DNA from: Actinospica durhamensis
GTDB taxonomy: Bacteria > Actinomycetota > Actinomycetes > Streptomycetales > Catenulisporaceae
DNA: 56,748 nt
Reading direction: 5' to 3'
NCBI RefSeq assembly: GCF_018139695.1
Contig: NZ_JAGSOG010000023.1
Location: forward strand, 1-56,748
Below, piece by piece: positions 7,919 to 16,432 of this stretch; the stretch's first letter is position 1; each line of letters begins with the position of its first letter. The notes under the pieces are model-generated. The model was given only the letters and a program-made list of their open reading frames with translations, was not told where the DNA came from and searched no databases. A program made the translations under genes and the position numbers.

Positions 7919-8124
7919 CCATGCGCATCGTCGCTCAGCCCGACCGGTGCGTCGGCGCGGGACAGTGCGTCCTGGTCGACCCGGAGGCCTTCGATCAGGA
8001 CGACAAGGACGGGACCGTCATCGTCGTACGGCCGCGTCCCGAGAGCGAGGCGGAGATCGCGCGGGCGAAGGAAGCCGTGAACGTCTGCCCCGGCCGGACC
8101 CTCTCGCTCTCGGTCGAGGATTGA
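7915..8124 (+). CDS. 3Fe-4S ferredoxin, P450 partner
   Basis: A small ferredoxin of about 69 residues with the pattern DRCVGAGQC ... NVCPG, giving three cluster cysteines (CxxxxxC...CP) as in Streptomyces P450 ferredoxins such as SuaB-type proteins. It is too short and atypically started to be obvious in a simple scan. GTG at 7915 overlaps the P450 stop as GTGA; ATG at 7921 in the same frame is the alternative. It is translationally coupled to the P450 and is the most direct electron donor. A strong bidirectional terminator closes the operon. Confidence 0.9.
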   Translation: MTMRIVAQPDRCVGAGQCVLVDPEAFDQDDKDGTVIVVRPRPESEAEIARAKEAVNVCPGRTLSLSVED

Positions 8125-8138
8125 TCAGGACACGAAGA

Positions 8139-8180
8139 TCGCGAGGGGGCCCGGTCCGCGAAGACCGGGCCCCCTCGCGA
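8139..8180. terminator. Bidirectional terminator between convergent genes
   Basis: A perfect 18-bp stem (8139-8156 with 8163-8180) and six-base loop between the ferredoxin stop at 8124 and the convergent SDR stop at 8205. It can serve both strands. Confidence 0.9.
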
Positions 8181-8204
8181 CGTCATCACCCCGCGCCAGA
8201 GCGC

Positions 8205-9146
8205 TCAGGCGGCGAGGTGGGCCATGAACTTCGCGGCCCAGTCCATCAGGCTCGCCGGCACGTAGTAGCCGTCCTGGGCGTTGACCTCGTCCCAGTGCTC
8301 GGCGATCTCCTCGACCGTCGGCACGCCCTCGCCGGCCGAGAGATAGCCGGGGGTGATGCCGAGGAACCACCGGGCGAACCGGTTCGCGCCGGCCACCAGG
8401 ATCTCCCCGTTGACCGTGCAGTCCTCGTGCGCGAGATAGGCCATCATCGGCGAGACGAGCCCGGTCTGCATGGCCTGCAGTCGCGCCTCGTCCACCGGCG
8501 TGGTCGTGATGTTCGGCTTGGCCGCCGAGGTGCTCGGGCGGGTGATCGCGTTGGGCGCCAGGCAGTTGACCCGGATGCCGTGCGGCGCGGCCGAGACCGC
8601 CAGGCTCCGGGTGAAGCCGATCAGCGCGCCCTTCGCGGTGGCGTAGGCGAGGTTGTCCGGGAGCCCGAGCATGCCGGTGGAGGTCGTGGTGACCACCCGG
8701 CCGTAGCCCTGCTCCACCATGTGCGGCCAGGCGGCCCGGGTGGTGTGCCAGGTGCCGCGCAGGTGCACGTCGAGGGTGCGCTCCAGGTTCTCCGCGTCGG
8801 CCTCGGGGAACGTGGCGAACCGGGAGATGCCCGCGTTGTTCACGACGATGTCGATGCGCCCGAACTCGCGCACGGCGGTCTCGACCAGGGCGTGGCAGCC
8901 CTCTTCCCGGCCCACGTCGTGGGTGTCGGCCACGGCGATGCCGCCCGCGGCGGTGATCTCCCCGACCACGTCCGTCGCCGGTCCGGCGTCGCTGCCCTCG
9001 CCCTCCTTGGTGCCGCCGAGGTCGTTGACGACGACCTTGGCGCCGCGCTGCGCGAGCAGCAGCGCGTGGGCGCGGCCGAGACCGCGTCCGGCGCCGGTCA
9101 CGAGGGCGACCCGTCCATCGAACCGGAAGTCAGGGGTGGCGTTCAT
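8205..9146 (-). CDS. SDR of the multifunctional-enzyme (MFE-2) type
   Basis: A 313-residue SDR resembling the dehydrogenase part of peroxisomal multifunctional enzyme type 2 (17-beta-HSD4): GRVALVTGAGRGLGRAHA, then VVVNDLGG, VVNNAGI, and catalytic YATAK. The extra C-terminal 50-60 residues after the Rossmann core match that subgroup, which oxidises 3-hydroxyacyl-CoA or hydroxysteroids. ATG at 9146 is chosen over 9149 because GGGAG then has five-base spacing. It diverges from the Baeyer-Villiger gene, and both promoters contain a GTGCTTA element. It likely handles an alcohol/ketone step in the same pathway; the exact substrate is unknown. Confidence 0.85.
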   Translation of the reverse strand: MNATPDFRFDGRVALVTGAGRGLGRAHALLLAQRGAKVVVNDLGGTKEGEGSDAGPATDVVGEITAAGGIAVADTHDVGREEGCHALVETAVREFGRIDIVVNNAGISRFATFPEADAENLERTLDVHLRGTWHTTRAAWPHMVEQGYGRVVTTTSTGMLGLPDNLAYATAKGALIGFTRSLAVSAAPHGIRVNCLAPNAITRPSTSAAKPNITTTPVDEARLQAMQTGLVSPMMAYLAHEDCTVNGEILVAGANRFARWFLGITPGYLSAGEGVPTVEEIAEHWDEVNAQDGYYVPASLMDWAAKFMAHLAA

Positions 9147-9178
9147 CATTCTCCCTTGAAGGTGACGTTGGCCGAATC

Positions 9179-9280
9179 TAAGCACGAGAGCTCAGATAGC
9201 GCAACGCCCATTCGCCCAGCTCAGAAGATGTCGCCGCTGGATGGTTGACCATTTTGCAGCGCTAGTGCTTACATAAGTAC
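9179..9280. promoter_or_regulatory. Divergent promoter region with GTGCTTA elements
   Basis: GTGCTTA occurs on the minus strand (9185-9179) ahead of the SDR and on the plus strand as a near-perfect dyad GTGCTTA-CA-TAAGTAC (9265-9280) ahead of the monooxygenase. TTGACC at 9245-9250 can serve as -35 with the -10 region (TTACAT, 9269-9274) inside the dyad, a repressor-like arrangement. AGCTCAGA is also directly repeated, 28 bases apart. Confidence 0.5.
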
Positions 9281-9322
9281 AGCTGTCGCCAGGGCAGCCG
9301 AGACCGAGTGGAGTGAGCTGGG

Positions 9323-10951
9323 ATGGCAGGACAGAGCGACAACGGCGTCGATGTCGAGGTGCTGGTGATCGGCGCCGGCGTGGTCGGTATCTACGCGCTC
9401 TACCGCGCGCTGGACGCCGGATTCTCCGCGCGGACCCTGGAGGCCGGGGACGGGGTGGGCGGCGTCTGGTACTGGAACAGGTACCCGTCCGCGCGCTTCG
9501 ACTCCGAGAGCTACACCTACGCCTACATCTTCTCCAAGGAGCTGTTCGACGAGTGGCGCTGGAAGGAGGAGTTCGCCACCCAGCCCGAGATCGAGAGCTA
9601 CCTCAACTTCGTCGTCGACCGCTTCGACCTGCGCGAGCACATCAGCACCGGCGAGAAGGTGGCCTCCGCCGTGTACGACGAGGCCGGCCGCGCGTGGGTG
9701 GTGACGACCGAGAAGGGCACCGTGGTGCGGGCCCGCTGGGTCATCTCGGCGACCGGCGGCCTGTCCGTTCCGCATTACCCTGAGATCGAGGGCCTCGAGG
9801 ACTTCCGCGGGCGGGCCTACCACACCGGCGCCTGGCCGCACACGCCCGTGGACTTCGCCGACAAGCGCGTCGCCATCATCGGCAACGGCCCCAGCGGCGC
9901 CCAGCTGCTGCCCGCGATCGTGGACACCGTCGCGGCCGTGGACCTCTACCAGCGCACGCCGACCTGGACCACCCCGCTCAACAACGCGCCCATCTCGGAC
10001 GAGCGCCAGGCCTGGCTGAGCGAGCACTTCGACGAGGTCGTCAAGATCCTGACCACCTCGCCCTCGGGCTTCCTGCACGAGCCGGCCGGGAAGTTCTCCA
10101 CCGCGGACTCGCCCGAGCAGCGGCAGGAGTTCTACGAGAAGATCTGGCGCAGCCCCGGCTTCGCCAAGCTCACCTCGAACTACTACGACATAACCACCAA
10201 CCGCGAGGTCAACCTCGAGTTCTGCGAGTTCCTGGCCGGCAAGATCCGCTCCATCGTCAAGGACCCGGTCACCGCGCAGCGCCTGATCCCGACCGACCAC
10301 CTGTTCGGCGCGAAGCGCCCGCCGTTCGTGGCGAACTACTACGAGTCCTTCAACGAGCCGAACGCCTCGCTGATCTCCCTGCGCGAGACCCCGATCGTGC
10401 GCGTGGACGCCACCGGGATCGAGACCACCGAGCGGCATCGGGAGTACGACGTCATCGTGTACGCGACCGGCTTCGACTTCGGCACCGGCGCGCTGACCCG
10501 GATGGGCGTGCGCGGCCGCGACGGCCTCGACCTGAGCACCGACTGGGAGGACGGCCCGTCCGACTTCGCCGGGTTCAGCGCGCACCGGCTGCCGAACTTC
10601 TTCTTCCCGGGCGGCCCGCACGGCGCCGGCGGCGGCAACTACCCGCGCTACTCGCAGGACCAGGTCGACTGGATCACCGACACCCTGGTCTACGCCCGCG
10701 AGCACGGCTTCGACGTCTTCGAGCCGACCGAGGCGCAGCAGGACGCATGGATGACGATGATCGAGACTCTGGCGCCGCAGTCCATCTTCTCCGCGGAGCA
10801 CAGCCACTACTACGGGGCGAACGTCCAGGGCAAGGTGCGCAAGTTCCTGCTCAACCCGGGCGGTCGCGGCAAGCTGCACGAGATACTCGGCGAGATGACC
10901 TCGACCGAGGACTACACCGGGGCGTTCACGCAGTCGGCACCGGTGGCGTGA
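9323..10951 (+). CDS. Baeyer-Villiger monooxygenase (type I)
   Basis: A 542-residue FAD/NADPH enzyme that inserts oxygen next to a ketone to give an ester or lactone. It has two dinucleotide folds (GAGVVG at 17-22 and GNGPSG at 187-192) around the diagnostic Baeyer-Villiger fingerprint FRGRAYHTGAWP (161-172), plus the C-terminal ATGFD motif. Length and motif match cyclohexanone/cyclopentadecanone monooxygenase-like proteins. The first glycine motif reads GAGVVGIYALY where most relatives have FSG, a minor variation. It diverges from an MFE-2-type SDR and lies beside the mycofactocin locus, consistent with a path alcohol to ketone to ester. It converges with mftG, only six bases apart. Confidence 0.93.
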   Translation: MAGQSDNGVDVEVLVIGAGVVGIYALYRALDAGFSARTLEAGDGVGGVWYWNRYPSARFDSESYTYAYIFSKELFDEWRWKEEFATQPEIESYLNFVVDRFDLREHISTGEKVASAVYDEAGRAWVVTTEKGTVVRARWVISATGGLSVPHYPEIEGLEDFRGRAYHTGAWPHTPVDFADKRVAIIGNGPSGAQLLPAIVDTVAAVDLYQRTPTWTTPLNNAPISDERQAWLSEHFDEVVKILTTSPSGFLHEPAGKFSTADSPEQRQEFYEKIWRSPGFAKLTSNYYDITTNREVNLEFCEFLAGKIRSIVKDPVTAQRLIPTDHLFGAKRPPFVANYYESFNEPNASLISLRETPIVRVDATGIETTERHREYDVIVYATGFDFGTGALTRMGVRGRDGLDLSTDWEDGPSDFAGFSAHRLPNFFFPGGPHGAGGGNYPRYSQDQVDWITDTLVYAREHGFDVFEPTEAQQDAWMTMIETLAPQSIFSAEHSHYYGANVQGKVRKFLLNPGGRGKLHEILGEMTSTEDYTGAFTQSAPVA

Positions 10952-10957
10952 CCCGGT

Positions 10958-12565
10958 TCAGGGCAGGCACCGCCGGATCGCGTCGGCGACGAGTTCGCCG
11001 ATGAGGACGGCGGTGGCCGCCGGGCCGCGGTGCGGCGCGTCCGGCAGGATCGAGGTGTCGGCCACGCGCAGGCCGCGCACGCCGTGAACGCGTCCGTACT
11101 GGTCCACCACCGCGTCCGGATCACCCTCCGGGCCCATCGGCACCGTGCCGCAGGTGTGCTGGGCCGTCCCCAGATGCCCGTGGATCCACGCGTCCAGAGC
11201 GTCGTCGTCCTCGAGGATCGCGCGGCCCGGTTCGATGAGGCCGGGCCCGCGGTCCGTGAACGGCGGCGTCTCGACGAGCGCGGCGGCCGCGCGCACCGCT
11301 TCGCGCATCCGGCGGCGGTCCTCGGCAGTGCCCAGATATCCGAGGTCGATGTCCGCAGGCGCGAGCGGATCGGCCGAACGCAGCCGCATGACGCCGGTCG
11401 GGCGGGGCGTGAGGACCGAGACCAGGAAGGGCAGTGCGGCGCCCGGCACCGCGGTCGTCCCCGCCACCAGACCGGCCATCGGAACCAGGGATTGCAGGAT
11501 CTCCGCATCGCCCGGCCCGGCGGGCGTGCCGGTGCCGCCCGGCAGCCTCAGGTGAAGGCAGCCGCCGAGCCAGGACTCGCGCGGCTCGCCCCAGTCGTCC
11601 TGGTTCCCCCACTCCAGCGCGATCTGGGGATGGTCGCTCAGCCGGGTGCCGAGGGCCGGGGCGTCGCGGACGACCGGTATGCCGAGGCGTTCCAGGTCAG
11701 CGCGCGGGCCGATGCCGGAGAGCAGGAGCAGGTGGGCCGAGCCCAGCGCCCCGGCGCTGACGACGACGGTTCCCGCGTCGAGTGTCAGGAGCCTGCCGTC
11801 GTGTTCGATCAGCACGCCGGTCGCGCGGCCGGCGGCGAACAGGATGCGTCGGACCGTGCTCTCACCGAGCACGCGCAGGTTCGGCCGGTCGCGCACCTCG
11901 GCGCCCAGGTATGTCAGTGCCGTGTTCTTACGCACTCCGTCGACCGCGTTGGACGGCACGGGCCCGAAGCCGGGTGCGGCCTGGTCGTTCTTGTCCGGCT
12001 CTTCGGGATAGCCGAGCAGCGATGCCGCGGATCGGAAGGCGGTGGCCGCCGGATGGTCCAGCCCGCCGCGTCGGACGGGCACCGGCCCGCTGCCGCCGTG
12101 CACCGGGCTCGCGCCGTAGTCGAGGTCGTTCTCCAGCGCACGCAGGTGCGGCAGGACGCGATCGTAGGCCCACGCGGGGTTTCCCGCCGCCGCCCATCGG
12201 TCGAAGTCCTCGCGCCGGGCCCGGACGAAGTAGCCGCCGTTGACCGTCGTCGAGCCGCCGAGCACGCGGCCACGGGGCACCATCCAAGGGCGCTGCGACG
12301 TGAGCCGCACCGGCCACAGCGCGACCTGCGCCTGACCGGACACGGCTCCGGGCACCAGCCGGGCGTCGAGCAGCCGCGTGCCGAACTCGTGCGCCGAGCG
12401 CGGAGCCGGGCCGGCATCCAGCAACAGGACCCTGCGATCTGCGTCTTCGCTCAGCCGCGCGGCGAGCACGGCTCCGGCCGCCCCCGCGCCCACCACGACG
12501 ACGTCCGGCACGCCGAAACCGGGCTGCCCGCACCCGGCCGTGGGCCCGATTCCGTTGCGTTCCAT
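10958..12565 (-). CDS. mftG: Mycofactocin-associated GMC oxidoreductase
   Basis: A 535-residue glucose-methanol-choline family flavoprotein with GAGAAG (26-31) for FAD, PRGRVLGGSTTVNGG, the central SAGALGSAHLLLLSGIG signature, and a C-terminal QHTCGTVPMG segment carrying the catalytic His. In mycofactocin loci this family member is MftG, reported to reoxidise mycofactocinol toward the respiratory chain in mycobacteria. Here it is divergent from mftA with a 79-base gap, so the assignment rests on family plus context. ATG at 12565 follows GGTGGAG closely; GTG at 12583 in frame is an alternative. Confidence 0.88.
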   Translation of the reverse strand: MERNGIGPTAGCGQPGFGVPDVVVVGAGAAGAVLAARLSEDADRRVLLLDAGPAPRSAHEFGTRLLDARLVPGAVSGQAQVALWPVRLTSQRPWMVPRGRVLGGSTTVNGGYFVRARREDFDRWAAAGNPAWAYDRVLPHLRALENDLDYGASPVHGGSGPVPVRRGGLDHPAATAFRSAASLLGYPEEPDKNDQAAPGFGPVPSNAVDGVRKNTALTYLGAEVRDRPNLRVLGESTVRRILFAAGRATGVLIEHDGRLLTLDAGTVVVSAGALGSAHLLLLSGIGPRADLERLGIPVVRDAPALGTRLSDHPQIALEWGNQDDWGEPRESWLGGCLHLRLPGGTGTPAGPGDAEILQSLVPMAGLVAGTTAVPGAALPFLVSVLTPRPTGVMRLRSADPLAPADIDLGYLGTAEDRRRMREAVRAAAALVETPPFTDRGPGLIEPGRAILEDDDALDAWIHGHLGTAQHTCGTVPMGPEGDPDAVVDQYGRVHGVRGLRVADTSILPDAPHRGPAATAVLIGELVADAIRRCLP

Positions 12566-12608
12566 GGCTCCACCTCTGCGCACCCGAGGAAAATCCCGCC
12601 GCCGAACC

Positions 12609-12644
12609 TAGACTTTCGGCACTGCATGCCAATACTATCAGCGC
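12609..12644 (+). promoter_or_regulatory. mftA promoter, probably leaderless
   Basis: TAGACT (12609-12614) and TACTAT (12633-12638) are spaced 18 bases and the -10 ends six bases before the mftA ATG at 12645. There is no Shine-Dalgarno sequence in front of the ATG, so transcription probably begins at the start codon. Confidence 0.6.
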
Positions 12645-12815
12645 ATGTCGAACACCTCTTTGCTCACCGCGATGGTGCAAGCCCAGCCCGCCTATCCCGC
12701 CCCGCAGGACGCCGCCGAGGCGGCTCCCGCCGACGCCGTCGAGGCCCGCGACCTGATCGAGGCCGACGACCTGGTCGAGGAGATCTCGATCGACGGCATG
12801 TGCGGCGTCTACTAG
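12645..12815 (+). CDS. mftA: Mycofactocin precursor peptide
   Basis: A 56-residue peptide ending exactly in the conserved IDGMCGVY that all mycofactocin precursors share. The last Val-Tyr pair is decarboxylated and cross-linked by MftC, then released by MftE and built into the redox cofactor. The leader is Ala/Glu/Asp-rich (DLIEADDLVEEIS), as expected for MftB binding. It is the first gene of the mft operon, 16 bases before mftB. The start lacks a ribosome site and sits at a leaderless-type promoter. Confidence 0.97.
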   Translation: MSNTSLLTAMVQAQPAYPAPQDAAEAAPADAVEARDLIEADDLVEEISIDGMCGVY

Positions 12816-12831
12816 AGACCGGTCTTCTGCC

Positions 12832-13164
12832 ATGACTGCTTCGAAGCCCGCAGGTCCGGCCGCCGCGCCGGGGCTGGACCTGGACCGGGCCTGGACGCTG
12901 CACCCGCAGGTCTCCGTCCGGCCCGAGCCGTTCGGCGCGCTGCTCTACCACTTCGGCACCCGGCAGCTCTCGTTCCTCAAGGACCGCAGGCTCCTCGACG
13001 TGGTCAGTGCCCTGAGCTCGGCGTCCACGGCCCGCGCCGCCTGCGCGGCAGCAGGCCTGCGGGCCGAGGAACTCCCCCGCTACGCCACCGCGCTGGCGAC
13101 CCTGGCCCGCTCCTCGATGCTGGTGGAGCCGGCCCCCTCGACGAACAGGACGGTGGCCTCGTGA
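12832..13164 (+). CDS. mftB: Mycofactocin precursor-binding chaperone
   Basis: A 110-residue protein of the PqqD-like RiPP recognition fold. Recognisable MftB features are the opening DRAWTLHPQVSVRPEPFGALLYHFGTRQLSFLKD and a helical second half. It binds the MftA leader and presents the C-terminal Val-Tyr to the radical SAM enzyme MftC. Its stop overlaps the GTG of mftC (GTGA), which couples synthesis of the two partners. A short Thr/Ser tail has no obvious role. Confidence 0.95.
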   Translation: MTASKPAGPAAAPGLDLDRAWTLHPQVSVRPEPFGALLYHFGTRQLSFLKDRRLLDVVSALSSASTARAACAAAGLRAEELPRYATALATLARSSMLVEPAPSTNRTVAS

Positions 13165-14444
13165 CCGCGAATTCCCTGATGGACGCGCCGGGCATGACGG
13201 GCGTGACGAGCGCGGCGGAGACGACGGGCGCGGCGACGCGGGCCCCGGCGCGGCTGGTGGACCTGTTCGAACAGGGCCTGAACTCCCCGATCTGCCTGAC
13301 CTGGGAACTCACCTACGCCTGCAACCTGTCCTGCGCGCACTGCCTGTCCAGCTCGGGCCGGCGCGACCCGCGCGAGCTGACCACCGCCGAGGCCAAGGCC
13401 GTCATCGACGAACTGGAGGCCATGCAGGTCTTCTACGTCAACATCGGCGGCGGCGAGCCCACCATCCGTCCGGACTTCTTCGAGCTGCTCGACTACGCCA
13501 CCGAGCACCACGTCGGCGTGAAGTTCTCCACCAACGGCGTCCGGCTCACCCCCGAGATCGCGCGGCGGCTGGCCGCCAACGACTACGTGGACGTCCAGCT
13601 CTCCCTGGACGGCGCCACCGCCGAGGTCAACGACGCCGTGCGCGGGGCAGGCTCCTACGACACGGCCCTGCGCGCCGCCGCCAACCTGGCCGAGGCCGGG
13701 ATGAAGAACTTCAAGATCTCCGTGGTCTGTACCCGGCACAACATCCCGCAGCTCGACGACTTCAAGGCGCTCGCCGACCGGTACGGCGCGCAGCTGCGGC
13801 TGACCCGGCTGCGTCCGTCCGGCCGCGGCGCGGACGTGTGGGACGAGCTGCACCCGCTGCCCGGCCAGCAGCGCGAGCTCTACGACTGGCTCACCGCGAA
13901 CGGCGACCAGGTGTTGACCGGCGACTCGTTCTTCCACCTGTCCGCGTTCGGCGCGCCGCTGCCGGGGCTCAACCTGTGCGGCGCGGGCCGGGTGGTGTGC
14001 CTGATCGACCCGGTCGGCGACGTCTACGCCTGCCCGTTCGCGATCCACGACGAGTTCCTGGCCGGCAACGTCCGCTCCCCCGGCGGCTTCGCCGAGGTCT
14101 GGCGCGACTCCTCGCTCTTCCGCCGGCTGCGCGAGCCGCAGCAGGGCGGCGCCTGCACCTCCTGCTCGTTCTACGACAGCTGCAAGGGCGGCTGCATGGC
14201 CGCCAAGTTCTTCACCGGCCTGCCCCTCGACGGCCCGGATCCCGAGTGCGTGCAGGGACATGCCGAGTCCCTGCTCGACGCCCGGCGCGAGGTGCCGAAG
14301 CCGTCCGGCGACCACTCCCACTCCCGCACCCGCCGCACCGGTGCCGTCCCGGTCTCGCTGACCCGGCGCCGCACCGACGAGGTGCGCCGTCCGCCCGTCT
14401 CCGCCTGCGACGAGTCCCCGCTGGCCGGCTTCCCGCGCACCTGA
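13161..14444 (+). CDS. mftC: Mycofactocin radical SAM maturase
   Basis: A 427-residue radical SAM/SPASM enzyme. CNLSCAHC (C54, C58, C61) binds the SAM-cleaving 4Fe-4S cluster, GGGEPT is the SAM-binding glycine motif, and the C-terminal SPASM cysteines (CGAGRVVCLIDPVGDVYACPF ... CTSCSFYDSCKGGCMA) hold auxiliary clusters. It decarboxylates the MftA C-terminal Tyr and forms the Val-Tyr carbon-carbon bond. The GTG at 13161 overlaps the mftB stop. An N-terminal 25-residue Ala/Thr-rich stretch and an Arg/Thr-rich C-terminal tail of about 50 residues extend past the conserved core. Confidence 0.97.
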   Translation: MTANSLMDAPGMTGVTSAAETTGAATRAPARLVDLFEQGLNSPICLTWELTYACNLSCAHCLSSSGRRDPRELTTAEAKAVIDELEAMQVFYVNIGGGEPTIRPDFFELLDYATEHHVGVKFSTNGVRLTPEIARRLAANDYVDVQLSLDGATAEVNDAVRGAGSYDTALRAAANLAEAGMKNFKISVVCTRHNIPQLDDFKALADRYGAQLRLTRLRPSGRGADVWDELHPLPGQQRELYDWLTANGDQVLTGDSFFHLSAFGAPLPGLNLCGAGRVVCLIDPVGDVYACPFAIHDEFLAGNVRSPGGFAEVWRDSSLFRRLREPQQGGACTSCSFYDSCKGGCMAAKFFTGLPLDGPDPECVQGHAESLLDARREVPKPSGDHSHSRTRRTGAVPVSLTRRRTDEVRRPPVSACDESPLAGFPRT

Positions 14445-14485
14445 GCGCGTCACCTCCCCGTACTTCTCCACGAAAGAACGCCCCC

Positions 14486-15706
14486 ATGAGCAAGAACCCC
14501 TGGTTCGAAACGGTCGCCGAGGCGCAGCGCCGCGCCGAGAAGCGCCTGCCCGGCTCGGTCTACAGCGCGCTGCTCGCCGGATCCGAGCGCGGCCGCACGA
14601 TCGACGACAACACCGGTGCGTTCGCCGAACTCGGCTTCGCGCCGCGGGTGGTGGGCCACCACGCGCAGCGCGACCTGACCACGACGGTGCTCGGCATGCC
14701 CTCGGCCTTCCCCGTCGTCATCTCCCCGACCGGCGTACAGGCCGTGCACCCGGACGGCGAGGTCGCCATCGCCCGCGCCGCCGCCAACCGCGGCCTCGTC
14801 ATGGGCCTGAGTTCGTACGCGAGCAAGCCGGTCGAGGAGGTCACCGCGGCCAACCCGAACACCGCGTTCCAGCTGTACTGGTCCGGCAGCCGGGAGACCA
14901 TGGTGCAGCGGATGGAGCGGGCCAGGGCGGCCGGCTGCAAGGCCCTGATCCTCACCCTGGACTGGTCCTTCTCCAACGGCCGCGACTGGGGCAGCCCGGT
15001 CATCCCGGAGAAGATCGACCTGCGCGCCATGCTCCGGCTCGCCCCGGACGTGCTGCCGCATCCCGGCTGGCTGTGGTCCTTCGCCCGCACCGGCCGCATC
15101 CCGGACCTGACCACCCCCAACCTCGCCGCCCCCGGCGCCGCCGCGCCCACCTTCTTCGGCGCGTACGGCGAGTGGATGCAGACCACGCCGCCGACCTGGC
15201 AGGACGTCAGCTGGCTGGTCGAGCAGTGGGGCGGGCCGCTGCTGCTCAAGGGCGTGAGCCGGGTGGACGACGCGCTGCGCGCGGTGGACGCGGGCGTGAG
15301 CGCGATCTCGGTGTCCAACCACGGCGGCAACAACCTCGACACCACCCCGGCGACCATCAGGATCCTGCCGTCGATCGCCGAGGCGGTGGGCGACCGGATC
15401 GAGGTGCTGCTGGACGGCGGCGTGCGCCGGGGCGGGGACGTGGCCAAGGCGCTCGCGCTCGGGGCCAGGGCCGTCATGATCGGGCGCGCCTACCTGTGGG
15501 GGCTCGCCGCGAACGGCCAGGCCGGCGTGGAGAACGTGCTGGACATCCTGCGCGGCGGACTGGACTCGGCCGTCCTGGGCACCGGCCACGCCGCGGTGGG
15601 CGAGCTGAGCCCGGACGACCTGGTGGTGCCCGAGGGCTTCACCCGCACCCTCGGCGCCCCGACCCTTGGCGCCTCTGCCCTCGGCGCCCGCGCGATCGGC
15701 GTCTGA
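14486..15706 (+). CDS. mftD: Mycofactocin FMN-dependent deaminase/dehydrogenase
   Basis: A 406-residue protein of the alpha-hydroxy-acid-oxidase (FMN) family. The barrel motifs SPTGVQAVHPDGE, LTLDW, LLLKGV and SNHGGNNLDTTPATI, then LLDGGVRRGGDVAKALALGA for FMN phosphate, are all present. In the pathway MftD oxidatively deaminates the AHDP intermediate to the keto-lactam pre-mycofactocin. The ATG at 14486 lies 41 bases after mftC. A Leu/Gly/Ala repeat (TLGAPTLGASALGARAIGV) forms the C-terminal tail. Confidence 0.95.
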   Translation: MSKNPWFETVAEAQRRAEKRLPGSVYSALLAGSERGRTIDDNTGAFAELGFAPRVVGHHAQRDLTTTVLGMPSAFPVVISPTGVQAVHPDGEVAIARAAANRGLVMGLSSYASKPVEEVTAANPNTAFQLYWSGSRETMVQRMERARAAGCKALILTLDWSFSNGRDWGSPVIPEKIDLRAMLRLAPDVLPHPGWLWSFARTGRIPDLTTPNLAAPGAAAPTFFGAYGEWMQTTPPTWQDVSWLVEQWGGPLLLKGVSRVDDALRAVDAGVSAISVSNHGGNNLDTTPATIRILPSIAEAVGDRIEVLLDGGVRRGGDVAKALALGARAVMIGRAYLWGLAANGQAGVENVLDILRGGLDSAVLGTGHAAVGELSPDDLVVPEGFTRTLGAPTLGASALGARAIGV

Positions 15707-15709
15707 CCC

Positions 15710-16432
15710 GTGGCGGCCGACCTGTCCCGCAGCACCTGGCCCCAGGTGCCGCCGTCCGGCGCCACCGTGCTGGTCCCGGTCGGCTCCACCGAACAGCACG
15801 GTCCGCACCTTCCGCTGTCCACCGACAGCGTGATCGCGTCTGCCGTGGCCGAGCGGACGGCGGCGCGGCTGGGCGGGTCGAGGTTCGTCGCGCCCGTCGT
15901 CGCGTTCGGCAACAGCGGCGAGCACGCCGGCTTCCCGGGCACCGTCTCGATCGGCCACGAGGCCCTGCGCCTGGTCCTGATTGAGCTGGTGCGCTCGCTG
16001 GGCCTGTGGGCCGCGCGTACCGTCCTGGTCAACGGCCACGGCGGCAACGTACGCACCCTGAACGAGGCGGTCGGACAGCTGCGCACCGAGGGCCACGCGG
16101 TGGCCTGGACCGGCTGCGACTTCCCCGGCGCGGACGCGCACGCCGGCCGGACCGAGACCTCGGTCCTGCTGCATCTGGCGCCGGAGACCGTCGATCTCGC
16201 CGCCGCCGAGGCCGGAGAAACCCGACCCATCAGAGAGCTGATGCGACAGCTGGAGGCGGGCGGCGTGCGCGCCGTCGCGGCCAACGGCGTGCTCGGCGAT
16301 CCGAGCGGGGCCGACGCACAGGAGGGCCGCCGGCTCATGGACGACCTGGTGGACAGGACGGCGCAGCGTATCAGCACCTTCACGGCCAACGACCGCGGCC
16401 GGCTGCTCGATCCCACGGCGGCGGGCCGATGA
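15710..16432 (+). CDS. mftE: Mycofactocin peptidase (creatininase family)
   Basis: A 240-residue creatininase-fold metalloprotein. Metal ligands are visible in GSTEQHGPHLPLSTD (E28, H30, D39) and in VNGHGGN and ADAHAG. It cleaves the modified MftA to release the Val-Tyr-derived AHDP core. GTG at 15710 comes three bases after the mftD stop and the gene ends in ATGA overlap with mftF, so it is translated as part of the operon. Confidence 0.96.
   Translation: MAADLSRSTWPQVPPSGATVLVPVGSTEQHGPHLPLSTDSVIASAVAERTAARLGGSRFVAPVVAFGNSGEHAGFPGTVSIGHEALRLVLIELVRSLGLWAARTVLVNGHGGNVRTLNEAVGQLRTEGHAVAWTGCDFPGADAHAGRTETSVLLHLAPETVDLAAAEAGETRPIRELMRQLEAGGVRAVAANGVLGDPSGADAQEGRRLMDDLVDRTAQRISTFTANDRGRLLDPTAAGR

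Noticed and set aside
9269-10879. A long minus-strand frame across the Baeyer-Villiger gene
   Set aside because: The plus strand carries intact, family-specific motifs; the opposite frame has none and no ribosome site.
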